Part shown: one piece after another, positions 26,921 through 39,013 of the stretch | How positions within the stretch are numbered: position 1 is the first letter of the stretch | Layout of the letters: the number at the start of each line of letters is the position of its first letter | Source: Alviniconcha marisindica | Lineage: Eukaryota; Mollusca; Gastropoda; Provannidae | DNA length: 64,000 bases | NCBI GenBank assembly: GCA_018857735.1 | Contig: JABMCL010001972.1 | Location: forward strand, 83,501-147,500 | Reading direction: 5' to 3' | The notes under the pieces: model-generated | The model's input: the letters and a program-made list of their open reading frames with translations, nothing else | Databases searched by the model: none | Told to the model about the DNA's origin: nothing | Position numbers and translations under genes: made by a program

Positions 26921-27090
26921 TCCTGCATTAACATGGGCAGCGATGAGAGCCACTTTAATGTTTCATTAATTGCGAGGGACAAAGTCACAAGACAGTGTCC
27001 ACAAACCACATCTTTTGAAGAGAGACGAGAACCGAAGCGGAATCGAACCGAGGTTCCTCTGCTTATCAGCCTAACGCCTTAAAGCGTCGG
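26921..27090 (-). mobile_element. 5'-truncated copy of the same tRNA-derived SINE
   Basis: On the - strand: box B GGTTCGATTCC (27039-27049), GGACACTGTCTTGTGAC and CTGCCCATGTTAATGCAGGA, ending at a GT repeat (26640-26920 on the + strand is CA). The box A part is lost where it meets repeat R1. Confidence 0.75.
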
Positions 27091-27099
27091 TGGACAGCT

Positions 27100-27805
27100 C
27101 CTCGGAGATCATAGTTCAGGAGCTGTGTGAGAGTCGAGGTGGCCGTCCTGGGCTGTCCGTCCTAACGAGCCTTCTGGTTTCCGTGGACGTAAAGCTATAT
27201 TGAACCGTGCTTCGGCATTGGTCAACTTGTCCCTAACATGTCAGCCGACATCTGAGGACATCTGAGGACATCCTCGGAGATGAGTAGTGCCCCCAAACTC
27301 CAAGCCCTGGTTTACGACATCCTTCCTTCAACCACTGCCGTATTTAGTTACGCCATAGGTCCCAGAAAACTGTCATCTAACGAGCAGTTTTTTGTTGTGT
27401 ACTCCAACAGTAGCAATTTTGTTACAAACAACTCAGATTTTGTCAGACGCTTGTTTGATGTTGCCATGTTGCTTACGCCAGCTCAATAAAACCCAGATCG
27501 TTTGAATCGACACGGAACTTCTTCTTTTTTTTACCCGGGGTGGATGCGTCTCATGTTTACGTGCGTGCTTGGGCGCTAGGTTGCTTTCACAGTCTTGTCA
27601 GTACCCAAACCTTTCGGAGGGCGCTGACCGCGTCGGTGGACAGCTGCGCGGAGATAAAGAGTGCCCCTTCAGTGGCGTAACCAATCTGGCAGAGTTTGGA
27701 GGAAGGTGCCGGAAAGCGATGCTCGGAGTGTGTACAGTGCCCCTTCAGTGGCGAAACCGATTCTGGGGGAGTAGAGGAGAGCGGTGCCGGAAAGCGAGGC
27801 TTCTG
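27100..27805 (+). repeat. Unclassified dispersed repeat R1, + strand copy
   Basis: Contains CATAGTTCAGGAGCTGTGTG, GAGTCGAGGTGGCCGTCCTG, CCAAGCCCTGGTTTACGACA, an AATAAAACC, TTTACCCGGGGTGGATGCG and two copies of GGAGGAAGGTGCCGGAAAGC-type sequence. It matches 3480-3890 over its first 150 bases and 37490-38545 over most of its length. It is non-coding; element class unknown. Confidence 0.8.
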
Positions 27806-27806
27806 T

Positions 27807-27979
27807 GAGCCGGTTTGGCCCAGCGGTAAGGCGTTAGGCTGGTAAGCAGAAAGGCCTCGGCTCGACTCTCCTTTCTCTTCACAAAGGTTGCATTTCTGGA
27901 CACTGTCTTGTGACTTGGCCCCTCACTGTTAGTGAAACATTACAATGGCTCTCGTCGCTGCCCATCTTAATGCAGGAGT

Positions 27980-28030
<51 letters not shown>
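27807..28030 (+). mobile_element. tRNA-derived SINE with GT tail
   Basis: Box A TGGCCCAGCGG at 27816-27826 and a degenerate box B GGCTCGACTCT at 27859-27869 are spaced as in a tRNA promoter. A body with GGACACTGTCTTGTGAC and CTGCCCATCTTAATGCAGGA follows, then (GT)n. The same body occurs on the other strand at 26921-27090. Confidence 0.75.
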
Positions 28031-28032
<2 letters not shown>

Positions 28033-28227
28033 TGTACTGGTGTGATGCGATGTGTTTTAAATTTTATGTTTATCTGTGTAGCGTGAGTCTTCTGGTGGGC
28101 AGTGCACGATAGGTATGTAATATAATTATATAATATAATTCTTCATCTCTCATCCCTTCCCGATCCCCTCTACCCCCCACCCCCCACTTCACCCCACCCA
28201 CCCACCTTCCCGCTCTTCTCCCCGTCC

Positions 28228-28350
28228 CTGATAAGCCTTATGGTTTCTGTGGACGTTAAGCACCATGTTTCAATGACGGCGTGCCCTTCAGTGGCGTAAG
28301 CTGTTCCGGTCGAGTGGAGCGGAAAATTGCCGGAAAGCGAGACTCGTAGC
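28228..28350 (+). repeat. Short R1-related fragment
   Basis: CCTGATAAGCCTTATGGTTT, GTGCCCTTCAGTGGCGTAAG and TTGCCGGAAAGCGAGACTCG match R1 pieces. Confidence 0.6.
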
Positions 28351-28689
28351 GTGCTGTACATGCGTACAGCAGCGCGCGTCGTGCCGCTCGTCCTGCACGC
28401 GGTCCGTCCCACTGAGCCACAGCAGCGCGCTGCAAGCCGCACGTGCTTTGCGTGCAGTGACGTCAGCGGTGGCTCGTGTGCCCTCCACCTGATCACTGCA
28501 ACCTGGCCGTCTGACGTCACAGTGACGTCAGGTGTCAGTCAAATGGATGGAGGGCAGGTATTTTAACCCAGACTGGCGTGTGCAGCCCGCCGGCCTCCTC
28601 TTTATGGTCCGTGTAAGCCGCCAGCGGTTTGGGTTGACAGAGAGAGAGGTGGCGAGACTGAGGGGGTGCGGGGGGAGGGGGGGGGGGCG

Positions 28690-28695
28690 GGGGAG

Positions 28696-28751
<56 letters not shown>

Positions 28752-28872
28752 TTTTTTTTTTATTAACGAGGGTAACGGAATAAGTACAATACTTTTTTTC
28801 ATGCAGCCCTCGGGCAAAAAAATACAACAGACAGACAGACAGAAGGGGGAGAGAGAGGGGGGGAGAGAGAGG

Positions 28873-28931
<59 letters not shown>

Positions 28932-28954
28932 GTGGAGGGAGAGAGAGGGGATTG

Positions 28955-29053
<99 letters not shown>

Positions 29054-29122
29054 TGTGAAGAGAGAGAGAGAGAGAGGCGGAGGTGGGTGGAGAGGATTGA
29101 GAGAGATGGAGAGAGAGGAGAG

Positions 29123-29162
<40 letters not shown>

Positions 29163-29182
29163 AAGAGAGAGAGATGAGAGAG

Positions 29183-29234
<52 letters not shown>

Positions 29235-29271
29235 TGAGAGAGAGAGAGAGAGAGGTGAGAGAGAGAGGATT

Positions 29272-29331
<60 letters not shown>

Positions 29332-29460
29332 TGAAGAGAGAGAGAGAAAGAGAGATGGAGAGAGATTTGAAAAGAGAGAGAGAGATGTGAAGAGAGAGGG
29401 CCGCGTGGGGGTGGGGGGTGGGGGGTGGAGGATGTGAGAGAGAGGTGGCGAGACTGAGAG
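28690..29460. repeat. Long (GA)n tract
   Basis: Nearly 770 bases of GA repeats with short interruptions (GATGTGA, GGGGA). Long serine/leucine open frames on the - strand are artefacts. Confidence 0.97.
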
Positions 29461-29554
29461 AGACAGACAGACAGAGGGGTTGCAAGACTGAGTAGGAGAG
29501 AGAAAGAGGTGGCAAGACTGGGGGGAGATGGGGGAAGGGGGGCAGCTGACACAA

Positions 29555-30745
29555 GAAATACGGTGTCTTCGTAGCTTGGCCACAAATGGAGAGCTGACAT
29601 CAAAAATACGGTATCTTCATAACATGACCACAAAGGCAGGGCTGACATCAGAAATACGGTGTCTTCATAGGGCTGACGTCAGACATACGGTGTCACAAAG
29701 GCAAAGCTGACATCAGAAAATTAATACGGTGTCTTTATAGCATGACCACAAATGGAGAGCTGACATCAGAAATACGGTGTCTTAATAGCTTGGCCACCAA
29801 GGCAGATTTGCTGACATCAGAAATACGGTGTCTTCATAGCATGACCACAAATGGAAAGCTGACATCAGAAATACGATGTCTTAATAGCTTGGCCACCAAG
29901 GCAGATTTGCTGACATCAGAAATACGGTGTCTTCATAGCATGACCACAAGTGGGAAAGCTGACATCAGAAATACGATGTCTTAATAGCTTGGCCACCAAG
30001 GCAGATTTGCTGACATCAGAAATGCGGTGTCTTCATAGCATGACCACAAATGGAAAGCTGACATCAGAAATACGATGTCTTAATAGCTTGGCCACCAAGG
30101 CAGATTTGCTGACATCAGAAATACGGTGTCTTCATAGCATGACCACAAATGGAAGCTGACATCAGAAATACGATGTCTTAATAGCTTGGCCACCAAGGCA
30201 GATTTGCTGACATCTGAAATACGGTGTCTTCATAGCATGACCACAAATGGAGAGCTGACATCAGAAATGCGGCGTTTTCACAGCATGACCACAAATGGAG
30301 AGCTGACATCAGAAATACGGTGTTTTCATAGCATGACCACAAATGAAGAGCTGACATCAGAAATACGGCGTTTTCATAGCATGACCACAAATGGAGAGCT
30401 GACATCTGAAATACGGTGTCTTCATAGCATGACTACAAATGGAAAGCTGACATCAGAAATACGATGTCTTAATAGCTTGGTCACAAAGGCAGATTTGCTG
30501 ACATCTGAAATACGGTGTCTTCATATCATGACCACAAATGAAGAGCTGACATCAGAAATACGGTGTTTTCATATCATGACCACAAATGGAGAGCTGACAT
30601 CAGAAATACGGTGTCTTCATATCATGACCACAAATGGAGAGCTGACATCAGAAATACGGTGTTTTCATAGCATGACCACAAATGGAGAGCTGACATCAGA
30701 AATGCGGCGTTTTCATAGCATGACCACAAATGGCGGAGCTGTTGT
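29555..30745. repeat. 48-bp tandem array with higher-order alternation
   Basis: Type 1 unit: CATGACCACAAATGGAGAGC plus TGACATCAGAAATACGGTGT plus CTTCATAG (48 bp). Type 2 unit has CTTGGCCACCAAGGCAGATT and is 51 bp. Types alternate as a roughly 98-bp dimer between 29740 and 30230, then mostly type 1. Confidence 0.93.
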
Positions 30746-31069
30746 TAGAAACGCGTTTGATTTTCCCACAACAGGCAGAGTGCACGAGTCCACTTGCCGA
30801 TGGTTTCACGGAGTTACGTCAATGGACGGCTGACGCAGCGTCGCTGTTACAGATTCCATGCTTATACCCTTGAGGAGAAACCGACGGCTGCAGATTTGGC
30901 AGATAAAACAGCCAGCCTCCTCCGTCCTCCCTCCCCCCCGCCTTCTCCATCCTCAACCGGCTGTCGTCGGTTGAAAGTCCCAAAAGGTATAATCCGATTC
31001 CGGTGAAAAGTTCAGCAGGGCGGCCTCTTTAATAGTGACTGACGTCATTGTTTCCCCTTTCCTCCTTAC

Positions 31070-32130
31070 CAGCATGCCCTAGCCTTCTGTGCTCTTTTAA
31101 CAGGGGGGATGTTAAAGGGACAAAGTCTTCGAAATCAGCATGCCCTAGCCTTACGTGCTCTTTTAACAGGGGTGATGTTAAAGGGACAAAGTCTTCGAAA
31201 TCAGCATGCCCTAGCCTTACGTGCTCTTTTAACAGGGGTGATGTTAAAGGGACAAAGTCTTCGAAACAGCATGCCCTAGCCTTACGTGCTCTTTTAACAG
31301 GGGTGATGTTAAAGGGACAAACTTCGAAATCAGCATGCCCTAGCCTTACGTGCTCTTTTAACAGGGGTGATGTTAAAGAGACAAAGCCTTCGAAATCAGC
31401 ATGCCCTAACCTTACGTGCTCTTTTAACAGGGGTGATGTTAAAGGGACAAACTGTTCGAAATCAGCATGCCCTAACCTTATGTGCTCTTTTAACAGGGGT
31501 AATGTTAAAGGGACTAACTTTTCGAAATCAGCATGCCTTAGCTTTATGTGCTTTTTTTTTTAACAGGGGTAATGTTAAAGGGACTAACTCTTCGAAATCA
31601 GCATGCCTTAGCTTTATGTGCTCTTTTAACAGGTGTGATGTTAAAGGGACAAAGTCTTCGAAATCAGCATGCCCTAGCCTTATGTGCTCCTTTAACAGGG
31701 GTACTGTTAAAGGGTCTAACCCTTCAAAACCAGCATGCCGGCCTAGTCTTATGTGCTCTTTTAACAAGGGTAATGTTAAAGGGACTAACTCTTCGAAATC
31801 AGCATACCCTAGCTTTATGTGCTCTTTTAACAGGGGTAATGCTAAAGGGTCTAACTCTTTGAAATCAGCATGCCGGGCTAGTTTTATGTGCTCTTTTAAC
31901 AGGGGTAATGTTAAAGGGACAAACTCTTTGAAATCAGTATACCGGGCTAGTTTTATGTGCTCTTTTAACAGGGGTAATGTGAAAGGGACAAACTCTTAGA
32001 AATCAGCATGCCCAAGCCTTATGTGCTCTTTTAACATGGGTAATGTTAAAGGGACTAACTCTTCGAAATCAGCATGCCCTAGCCTTATGTGCTCTTTTAG
32101 CAGGGGTAATGTTAAATGGACAAACTCTCT
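31070..32130. repeat. 66-bp tandem array with internal hairpin
   Basis: The unit contains CTTTTAACAGGGGTGATGTT, AAAGGGACAAAGTCTTCGAA and ATCAGCATGCCCTAGCCTTA, about 16 copies. CTTTTAACA...TGTTAAAG forms an inverted repeat with a 6-base loop. The unit length is a multiple of three, which creates long spurious frames. Confidence 0.93.
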
Positions 32131-32278
32131 GAAAATCTGTGTTTGATGTTTGTGTATGTGTCTTTTTTTAGGGGGTCTTTTTTCTTTTTTCTTTGCACAG
32201 AGATTGGTTTTGTGGATTGACTTGATACAAGGTTTATATACAAGAAGAGGTTTGAAATGTGCGTTGGCTTACGACAGA

Positions 32279-32490
32279 GTTTGATCGTCACTGAGGTGAC
32301 CCGGTGCGGCTGACAGGATGTTAAAGTCCACTAAGTAACTTTTACGTGCTACTGCGGTAAGACGGGGGATGGAACAGACACCGAAATAAGAGTCAGCACA
32401 GAAAGTTGACCCTAGAGAAGAAAATTCTCCTCCCACCGGGACTCGAACCCGAGACACTTTCGACCGCTGGGCCATCCCCGTTCCCCAAAT
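32279..32490 (-). mobile_element. tRNA-derived SINE, second family
   Basis: On the - strand: GGGGATGGCCCAGCGGTCGA with box A at 32464-32474, and a perfect box B GGTTCGAGTCC at 32439-32449, followed by a non-tRNA body ending near CACCGGGTCACCTCAGTGACG. The tRNA part cannot fold with an intact acceptor stem in the sequence seen, and the long body argues for a SINE and not a tRNA gene. Confidence 0.75.
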
Positions 32491-32564
32491 GTAGTCTGTT
32501 TTTTTCCTTTGTGGTGGTTATATATTTGTATTTCCTTGGAGCAGTTCCTTTAAGTCAGCAATGA

Positions 32565-32804
32565 CGTAATAATAATGGAAACTTTGTAAAGCGCCTACCG
32601 TGCGGCTCAAAGCACTGAACAAGCATAGTATAGCACACATAATGTACATCGAGATGGAAATGTTATCAGCAATAAAAATGTGTAATTATAAGAAAGAGAG
32701 AAAAAGCTAACGCATAATGTGAACAAGGGTTCAAGCGTAACTATGAAAAAGATGCACACACGCACACACACACACACACACACGCACACACGCACGCACA
32801 CACA

Positions 32805-32897
<93 letters not shown>

Positions 32898-33196
32898 TAC
32901 AGACTGATAGGGGTGATGGACAACGTTGCTTAGCTGAAATATTCTGAGAAGAAAAATGTCTCGAGTATGCTTTTGAAGGAAGAGAGAGTAGCAGAGTGCC
33001 TGACGTCTTGGGGGAGACTGTTCCAGATGTGGGGGCCAGAGTGCGAATAAGTGCGAAAGCCATGGGTTTCGCGGTTGAAGCGTTGGCGTTCGAGCATGCG
33101 TGTGTATGACGGAGAACGGGAAGGACTGTAAAGGCGTAGCAGCTCCGAGAGATAAGAGGGAGCCAGCTGTCTATGCTTACGCAGTAGGCTACACAT
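32565..33196 (-). pseudogene. 3' end of a non-LTR retrotransposon (LINE) with reverse-transcriptase C-terminus
   Basis: The - strand frame 32930-33196 encodes a piece ending [17 protein letters not shown], then [13 protein letters not shown]. The GPHIWNSLP...SFK block is the well-known C-terminal end of L2/CR1/Jockey-type LINE open reading frames. Beyond a CA/GC repeat (32757-32895), the - strand has GAGCCGCACGGTAGGCGCTT, TACAAAG and ATTATTATT, typical of the LINE 3' end. The 5' part of the element is missing. Confidence 0.75.
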
Positions 33197-33529
33197 AAAA
33201 GGCGGTCTGCCTTACATTCGTAACCAGGTCAACGAAGACAGGGAAATACAAACCTCTCAGCTTTGTTGTCGCGGCTGCATCGCTTTCGCAATAAAAACCG
33301 ATGGAAGTACCATTAATAACGCAACTCGATATCGCACCGCAAGTTAAAATGATACACGGTGGTGAAATTTCCGGATTGCAGTTGTGTGTGTGTGTGTGTG
33401 TGTGTGTTGTTGTTTTTGTTTTCATGATCGCGTGCCAAGTATGCATGCCGTTTAAATGCGGTAGTGTGTGAGAAGACGAAAGTGCAAACGGGGTGTGCTC
33501 GGTGCACGCGTCGATCGTTTAAAGAGTGT

Positions 33530-33572
<43 letters not shown>

Positions 33573-35000
33573 TGTGGTGTGTGTGCGCGCGCGCGCGTGT
33601 GTGTGTGTATACACGCGCGTGCTTACTTATGGTGTGGTTTGTCCGTGTGTCCGTGTTGGTACCCCTTTTTTTTGCGTTGACGATATCATTATTAGATATA
33701 ATTCTCAGTGTGTGCGTGTGCGTGCGTGTTGGTAACCCTTTTTTGCCTTGACGATATGTTGTAAACTCTCTTCAAAACCTTTAGTTACGAATAATTTACT
33801 TATGTATTATTGTACATACACACACACACACACACACACACACGCATCCTTCAAAGACAGTAAAAAGCACACGGTTTGTTATTTATTTAAACTATGGCAG
33901 AGACCTCTGGCCCCTGAACTTTATTTACCTTCATCGTGTAGTCATGGTGACTAGATACTGCACACAACATGAACAAAGTCACAAGATCAAGGTCAAGGTC
34001 GGGGGGGACTAACAAGGTGAAGGACGTACAAAAAAAAAAAAAAATACAAAAAAAACAACTGAGGGCACAGTCCACAGTGATATTTTGAAGTTCCGAGTCG
34101 AGAAACAGCTCAACATTATCTTTACATGTAGTCTCACTTTGCCGCAGGCTACAAAGACTATTGTATATATATGTACACAATCTATGGCTATTAAGCACCA
34201 TAGTGCTATAGTACAGACAGGTCCCCGGTACTATAGGACTACAGAGCATCCACAAGCACCGTTGTAGCAAACGCGTCATACGTGATGCGTCATCCGTTGG
34301 TCGTCACAATGAGAGTTCAAAGCACTTCATTTATTGTACACAAGCAACCATCCCACGTGACACATGGCAACCAATCAACAAAGAGATAGTGGGGGGGGGG
34401 CGACGGGTTCAAGGTCGGAGGTACCAACTTTGTAACTATGGCAACAAGGACAGTACATACCCCCCCCCCTCCCCCCCCAACCCAACCTCCCTCCCCCACC
34501 CCCCCAATCCCCCCGCCCCTCTCCCTTTTGTGTTGACATGTGGCAACAGCAGGACACGGTGACCTTGTCGCCCACACGTCTTCCAAACAAACCATCGATT
34601 ACACTCGCATGCGGCAAGTTCACAAACAAACGACACTGTTTTCCACATAGATCCACAGTGCGGACCCGTTACCTGATACCATTGATTATCCGGAGCAATG
34701 CTATTTACCATTCGTTATCAAAGAACGTACGTCACATTCAACATGGCGCCATTCCCACCCTTGCGTAAGTGAAAGGTTGTCCCTCAGACTACCCCGTCAG
34801 CTGTACAATAATATAATAATAATAATAATAAAAGGTTGGGGGGGGGGGGGGTGAAATTTCACAAAGTAGTGGCTTAAATCGATTGTTGTTGGCAAATTAA
34901 GCTAAGTTAATGTACTGAGTGCACGCAAGGGCACATGTACGTAACATCACTTACGTCAACAATTACTTAACAGAGAAAAACACCTCTCTCTCATCACTTA
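33197..35000. other. Intergenic, microsatellites and poly(C) runs
   Basis: GT runs at 33386-33407 and 33526-33605, a CA run at 33818-33843, and C/G-rich runs at 34391-34520. No gene or known element recognised. Confidence 0.5.
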
Positions 35001-35039
35001 TGTCAACAACTACTTAACAGAGAAAAACACCTCTCTCTC

Positions 35040-35113
35040 TCTCTCTTTCACGCGCGCGCGCGCGCACACAAAATGACAGACATCCGACCTCTGAAGTACA
35101 ATGAACACTAGAC

Positions 35114-35164
<51 letters not shown>

Positions 35165-35182
35165 CACACACACACACACTTA
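35040..35182. repeat. CT, GC and CA microsatellites
   Basis: (CT)n, (CG)n and a long (CA)n with a short A run at the end. Confidence 0.9.
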
Positions 35183-35574
35183 AAAAAAAAAAAAATGCTC
35201 ACATATTTCACAGACTATTAACAACGGCGAGATCAGGACAGAGATTTGATCTGAGAGTTGACGGCTGCACGCAGAACACACTACACGAATTTGACATGGT
35301 CGTAACAACAACGACACAGGTCGGACGGCGGCTATGAAGTATAGAATGCTTGCGCTCTTTGCGTCAGTCACCGGGCGGATAGACACTGACGTGTAAACAC
35401 TCGTGCTTATTCACACGAATACGGATAGACACTGACGTGTAAGTCTTGCTTATTCACACGAGTAACTATCAGTAATGCTATTATCGTGTGTGAGTTTTTA
35501 AATAAAAAGCAAAAAAAAAGCACACAAAAAGCATCGGGTTGATTCAAAAGACATTGTGTGAATAAAGACAGGAC

Positions 35575-35925
35575 TCACACGACTGAGCACGCAGAAAGAC
35601 ACTAGTCACACGACTGTGTTATACGCAGAAAGACACTAGTCACACGACTGTGTTATACGCAGAAAGACACTAGTCACACGACTGTGTTACACGCAGAAAG
35701 ACACTAGTCACACGACTGTGTTATACGCAGAAAGACACTAGTCACGCGACTGTGTTACACGCAGAAAGACACTAGTCACACGACCGTGTTATACGCAGAA
35801 AGACACTAGTCACACGACTGTGTTACACGCAGAAAGACACTAGTCACACGACAGTGTTATACGCAGAAAGACACTAGCCACACGACAGTGTTATACGCAG
35901 AAAGACACTAATCATACGACCGTAT
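35575..35925. repeat. 34-bp tandem array
   Basis: The unit is ACACGACTGTGTTATACGC plus AGAAAGACACTAGTC (34 bp), about 10 copies, differing by single bases. There are no unique spacers, so it is not CRISPR-like. Confidence 0.95.
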
Positions 35926-36339
35926 TAGACATTGTATTTATGGCAGAAAGACAACAAACAGAGCAGGCTTCAATTTCACAAAGAACGCCAGTTCCTCATT
36001 CAGCAAAGCAGGGCGAGGGCTTATTAACGCCAAAACTTCCCTTGTACCCAAGGCCTAACTCGCGGTGTTCCACAGACCGAACAAGACAGCAGAGCATGTT
36101 TAACATGGACGGCAGTGCAGGTGAACCTGAACGTCGGTTATTATCTTCGCCTTATTTTCTGTACTCGCTTGGTGCATCCTCCCCTTATGTTCTGGAGACA
36201 CTTGATTCACTCTCGCCTTATTTTCTATTCTATTAATTAAACAAATAATGCCCCCCCCCCCCCCCCGCTGTCTTGTGTCGATCACTAGGGACCGAAACAG
36301 CTGCTGGTAGGGTCTACCTGAGTGATTTTCTTTTCTTTC

Positions 36340-36340
36340 T

Positions 36341-36412
<72 letters not shown>
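36340..36412. repeat. (GT)n microsatellite
   Basis: Pure GT repeat of about 70 bases. Confidence 0.97.
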
Positions 36413-36414
<2 letters not shown>

Positions 36415-37269
36415 TTTGCTGGTGAATTACGTCTTTAGGCCTTAAATCATCAAGCAGTTATCACATTTGTCATCAAAATGTCAAAAACTGGACTTAACCC
36501 TTTCACTGCCGTGCTTGCCTCACCGTCACTCGAAAAACGACCTGCAGAAGCGCCAAATCTGAAACGATTAAGGCTTTTTTCCCCCTCTTGACCCGAGCAC
36601 GTGAAACGACTTCTACCGAAATGCACAGCATTTAAAGCAGAGTCGTTACAGGCCCACCAAATCTGCTGTTCGCAGGAGTGCCTGTGTGCGCTTTTCAGCC
36701 CGGAACACTAACGAGCTGGGGCAGTTGAGGGGTTAAAGTCACCCGCCCTGGAGTAGAGAGAAGACGTTATGATGTTGCATGAAATGACCGCGCGACGTTC
36801 GGCCGAATAAAATGTGCCCCTGCAGAACCTCGGCACGTCGTACGCCCTTGTCCAACTGATCACCACGAAAGATTTCCGGAAGTTTGGCCTAGTCTAAACC
36901 CCCGCTGCTATGGAAAATGGCCGAATCTTTCTGGGCCGTTTTCTCAAAAATGGCGGCCCTGAGGCGTAGCGACTTTGAACAGCCACAACTTCAATAGTTC
37001 TCTTACCATAGTTTGCAGTTCTGGTATACCTGTTGCCGCTCTCTGAGCGGCAGGAGATTCTGACCCGCACTGCAGTTTCCATTGTAAGTTCTCAGCGTTA
37101 ACATTAAAATCTATCACCTGCATATCCACGTAACCACACGGTAATCTAAAGAAGAAGAAGAAGAAGACATTTACCAACAAAAAACAACAACAACAAAAAT
37201 GAATGGTTGACGCAGTCGACGTATTCGTAGCTACACGCATACACACACCCTCTCTCTCTCTCTCGCTCG
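36413..37269. other. Intergenic, nothing recognised
   Basis: Unique-looking sequence. No coding frame with family resemblance and no array. Confidence 0.4.
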
Positions 37270-37489
37270 CTTGCTCTAATTCCAAGCACAGGTTTACGAC
37301 ATCCTGTCGGCGGAAGGTGCCAAAATGCGATCTTCGGAGCCTCTCTCTCTCTCTTTCAGCAAACTGAGCTCTCGGCTAATGTACTAAAGTCCAATTTACA
37401 GAAGGAGCAAAATGATCGTGTTCGCATTGCCGTCGACCTGCTTTCACTTTTTGAAATCGAACGGCCCCTGCTACTATTCCCCAAAAAAA

Positions 37490-38545
37490 ACCCCGAACCA
37501 ACGCGGCCTTGACCCCGGTGTTCGGAGGTCATGATGACGGTGGGACAGCAAGACAGAGTATCGCACTGCGAGCATCGCTTTCCGACACCTTCCTCCAAAC
37601 TCCGAGCATCGCTTTCCGACACCTTCCTCCAAACTCTGCCAGAATTGGTTACGCCACTGAAGGGGCACTCTTTAATCTCCACGCAGCTGTCCACCGACGC
37701 GGTCAGCGCCCTCCGAAAGGTTTGGGTACTGATAAGACTGTGGAAGCAGCCTAGCGCCCAAGCACGCACGTAAACCTACCCCGGGTAAAAAAAAAAAGAG
37801 TTCCGTCTCGATTCAAACGACTTTGGTTTTATTTGAGCTGGCGTAAGCACCATGGTCAGTTATAAAACAGACGTCTGATGTAATCCGAGTTGCTTGGAAC
37901 AAACTTACTACTGCTTAGTTATGGCGTAACTAAATACGGCAGTGGTTGAAGGAAGGATGTCGTAAACCAGTGCTTGGAGTTTGCTTAAGACTGTGGACGC
38001 AACATAGCGCCCACAGCTCAGGGGCTGTGTGAAAGTCGAGGTGGCCGTCCTGGGCTCCCATCCCTAATAAGCGTACGGTTTCTGTGGACGTAAAGCAACT
38101 CTTCCCATCCCTAATAGGCGTTCGGTTTCTGTGGACATAAAGCAACTCTTCCCATCCCTAATAAGCGTTCGGTTTCTGTGAACGTAAAGCAACTCTTCCC
38201 ATCCCTAATAAGCGATCGGTTTCTGTGCAACTCTTCAACACAGCGCCCAAGCACGCAAGTAAACATGAGACGCATCCGCCCCGGGTAAAAAAAAAAAAAC
38301 GTTCCGTCTAATTCGAACGATTTTGGTTTTATTTGTGCTGGCGCAAGCAACGTGGTCAGTTACCAAAGAAATGTCTGATGTAATCCGAGTTGTTTGTTAC
38401 AAACTTACTGCCAATTCAGCATCATCGAAAAACTGTTATGTTCGTTAGCTGGCTGTTTTTCGAGACCTATGGCGTAATCAGCTATGGCGGTGGTTGGAGG
38501 AAGGATGTCGTAAACCAGTGCTTGGAGTCTGACTGAGAGGGATGG
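37490..38545 (-). repeat. Unclassified dispersed repeat R1, - strand copy
   Basis: Reverse-complement relative of 27100-27805. Shared pieces include CCAAGCACTGGTTTACGACA, the gene-free AATAAAACC block, CCCGGGGTRGG, GCTGACCGCGTCGGTGGACA and GTTTGGAGGAAGGTGTCGGA. Internal 41-50-bp segments (TTCCCATCCCTAATAAGCG with CGGTTTCTGTGGACGTAAAG) are repeated four times. A further fragment lies at 37270-37340. No protein or terminal repeat is visible. Confidence 0.8.
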
Positions 38546-38559
38546 GGGGAAAATACATT

Positions 38560-38967
38560 TTAAACGGCAATGAAATGATTCGTTCTATTAACAACTGCGG
38601 CTCAAAGGTACGACATAGCTCCAGACACAAACGCCCAACTAACAACAATAACAACAACAACAACAAAGCCACAACAATCAGTGTAACATGCAGGAAGAGC
38701 TCCTCCAATAATTGAACATTATGCTTCACATTTCGTTTAAAAGACAAAATGAAACAATAAACAAAACAAAAAATCACTTTCACATATTTATCCTCATAAC
38801 CTCCAACCTTAAGGAGGTCGCAACACTCCCGATCATAACTGTAAATTTAAGCGTAGTATTTAAACCATGTACAAGATCTAAAAAAAAAATTGTTTAAACG
38901 CAGTAAACAAAGGGAACATCGCATGTTTCTACACACACACACACACATTATATGCACACACAACACA

Positions 38968-39013
<46 letters not shown>

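Noticed and set aside
28528..29648. ~350-codon Ser/Leu-rich frames on the - strand
   Set aside because: They are translations of a GA repeat.
30186..30833. 215-codon frame of 16-residue repeats
   Set aside because: Consequence of the 48-bp tandem unit.
31048..31999. Frames of 171 and 210 codons with 22-residue periodicity
   Set aside because: Direct consequence of a 66-bp tandem unit; parallel frames are equally open and there is no start or splice context.
32430..32490. tRNA gene from good A and B boxes
   Set aside because: No full cloverleaf ends, and the sequence continues into a long SINE body.
35575..35925. CRISPR-like spacing of near-identical repeats
   Set aside because: Units are contiguous with no unique spacers, and the window is eukaryotic.
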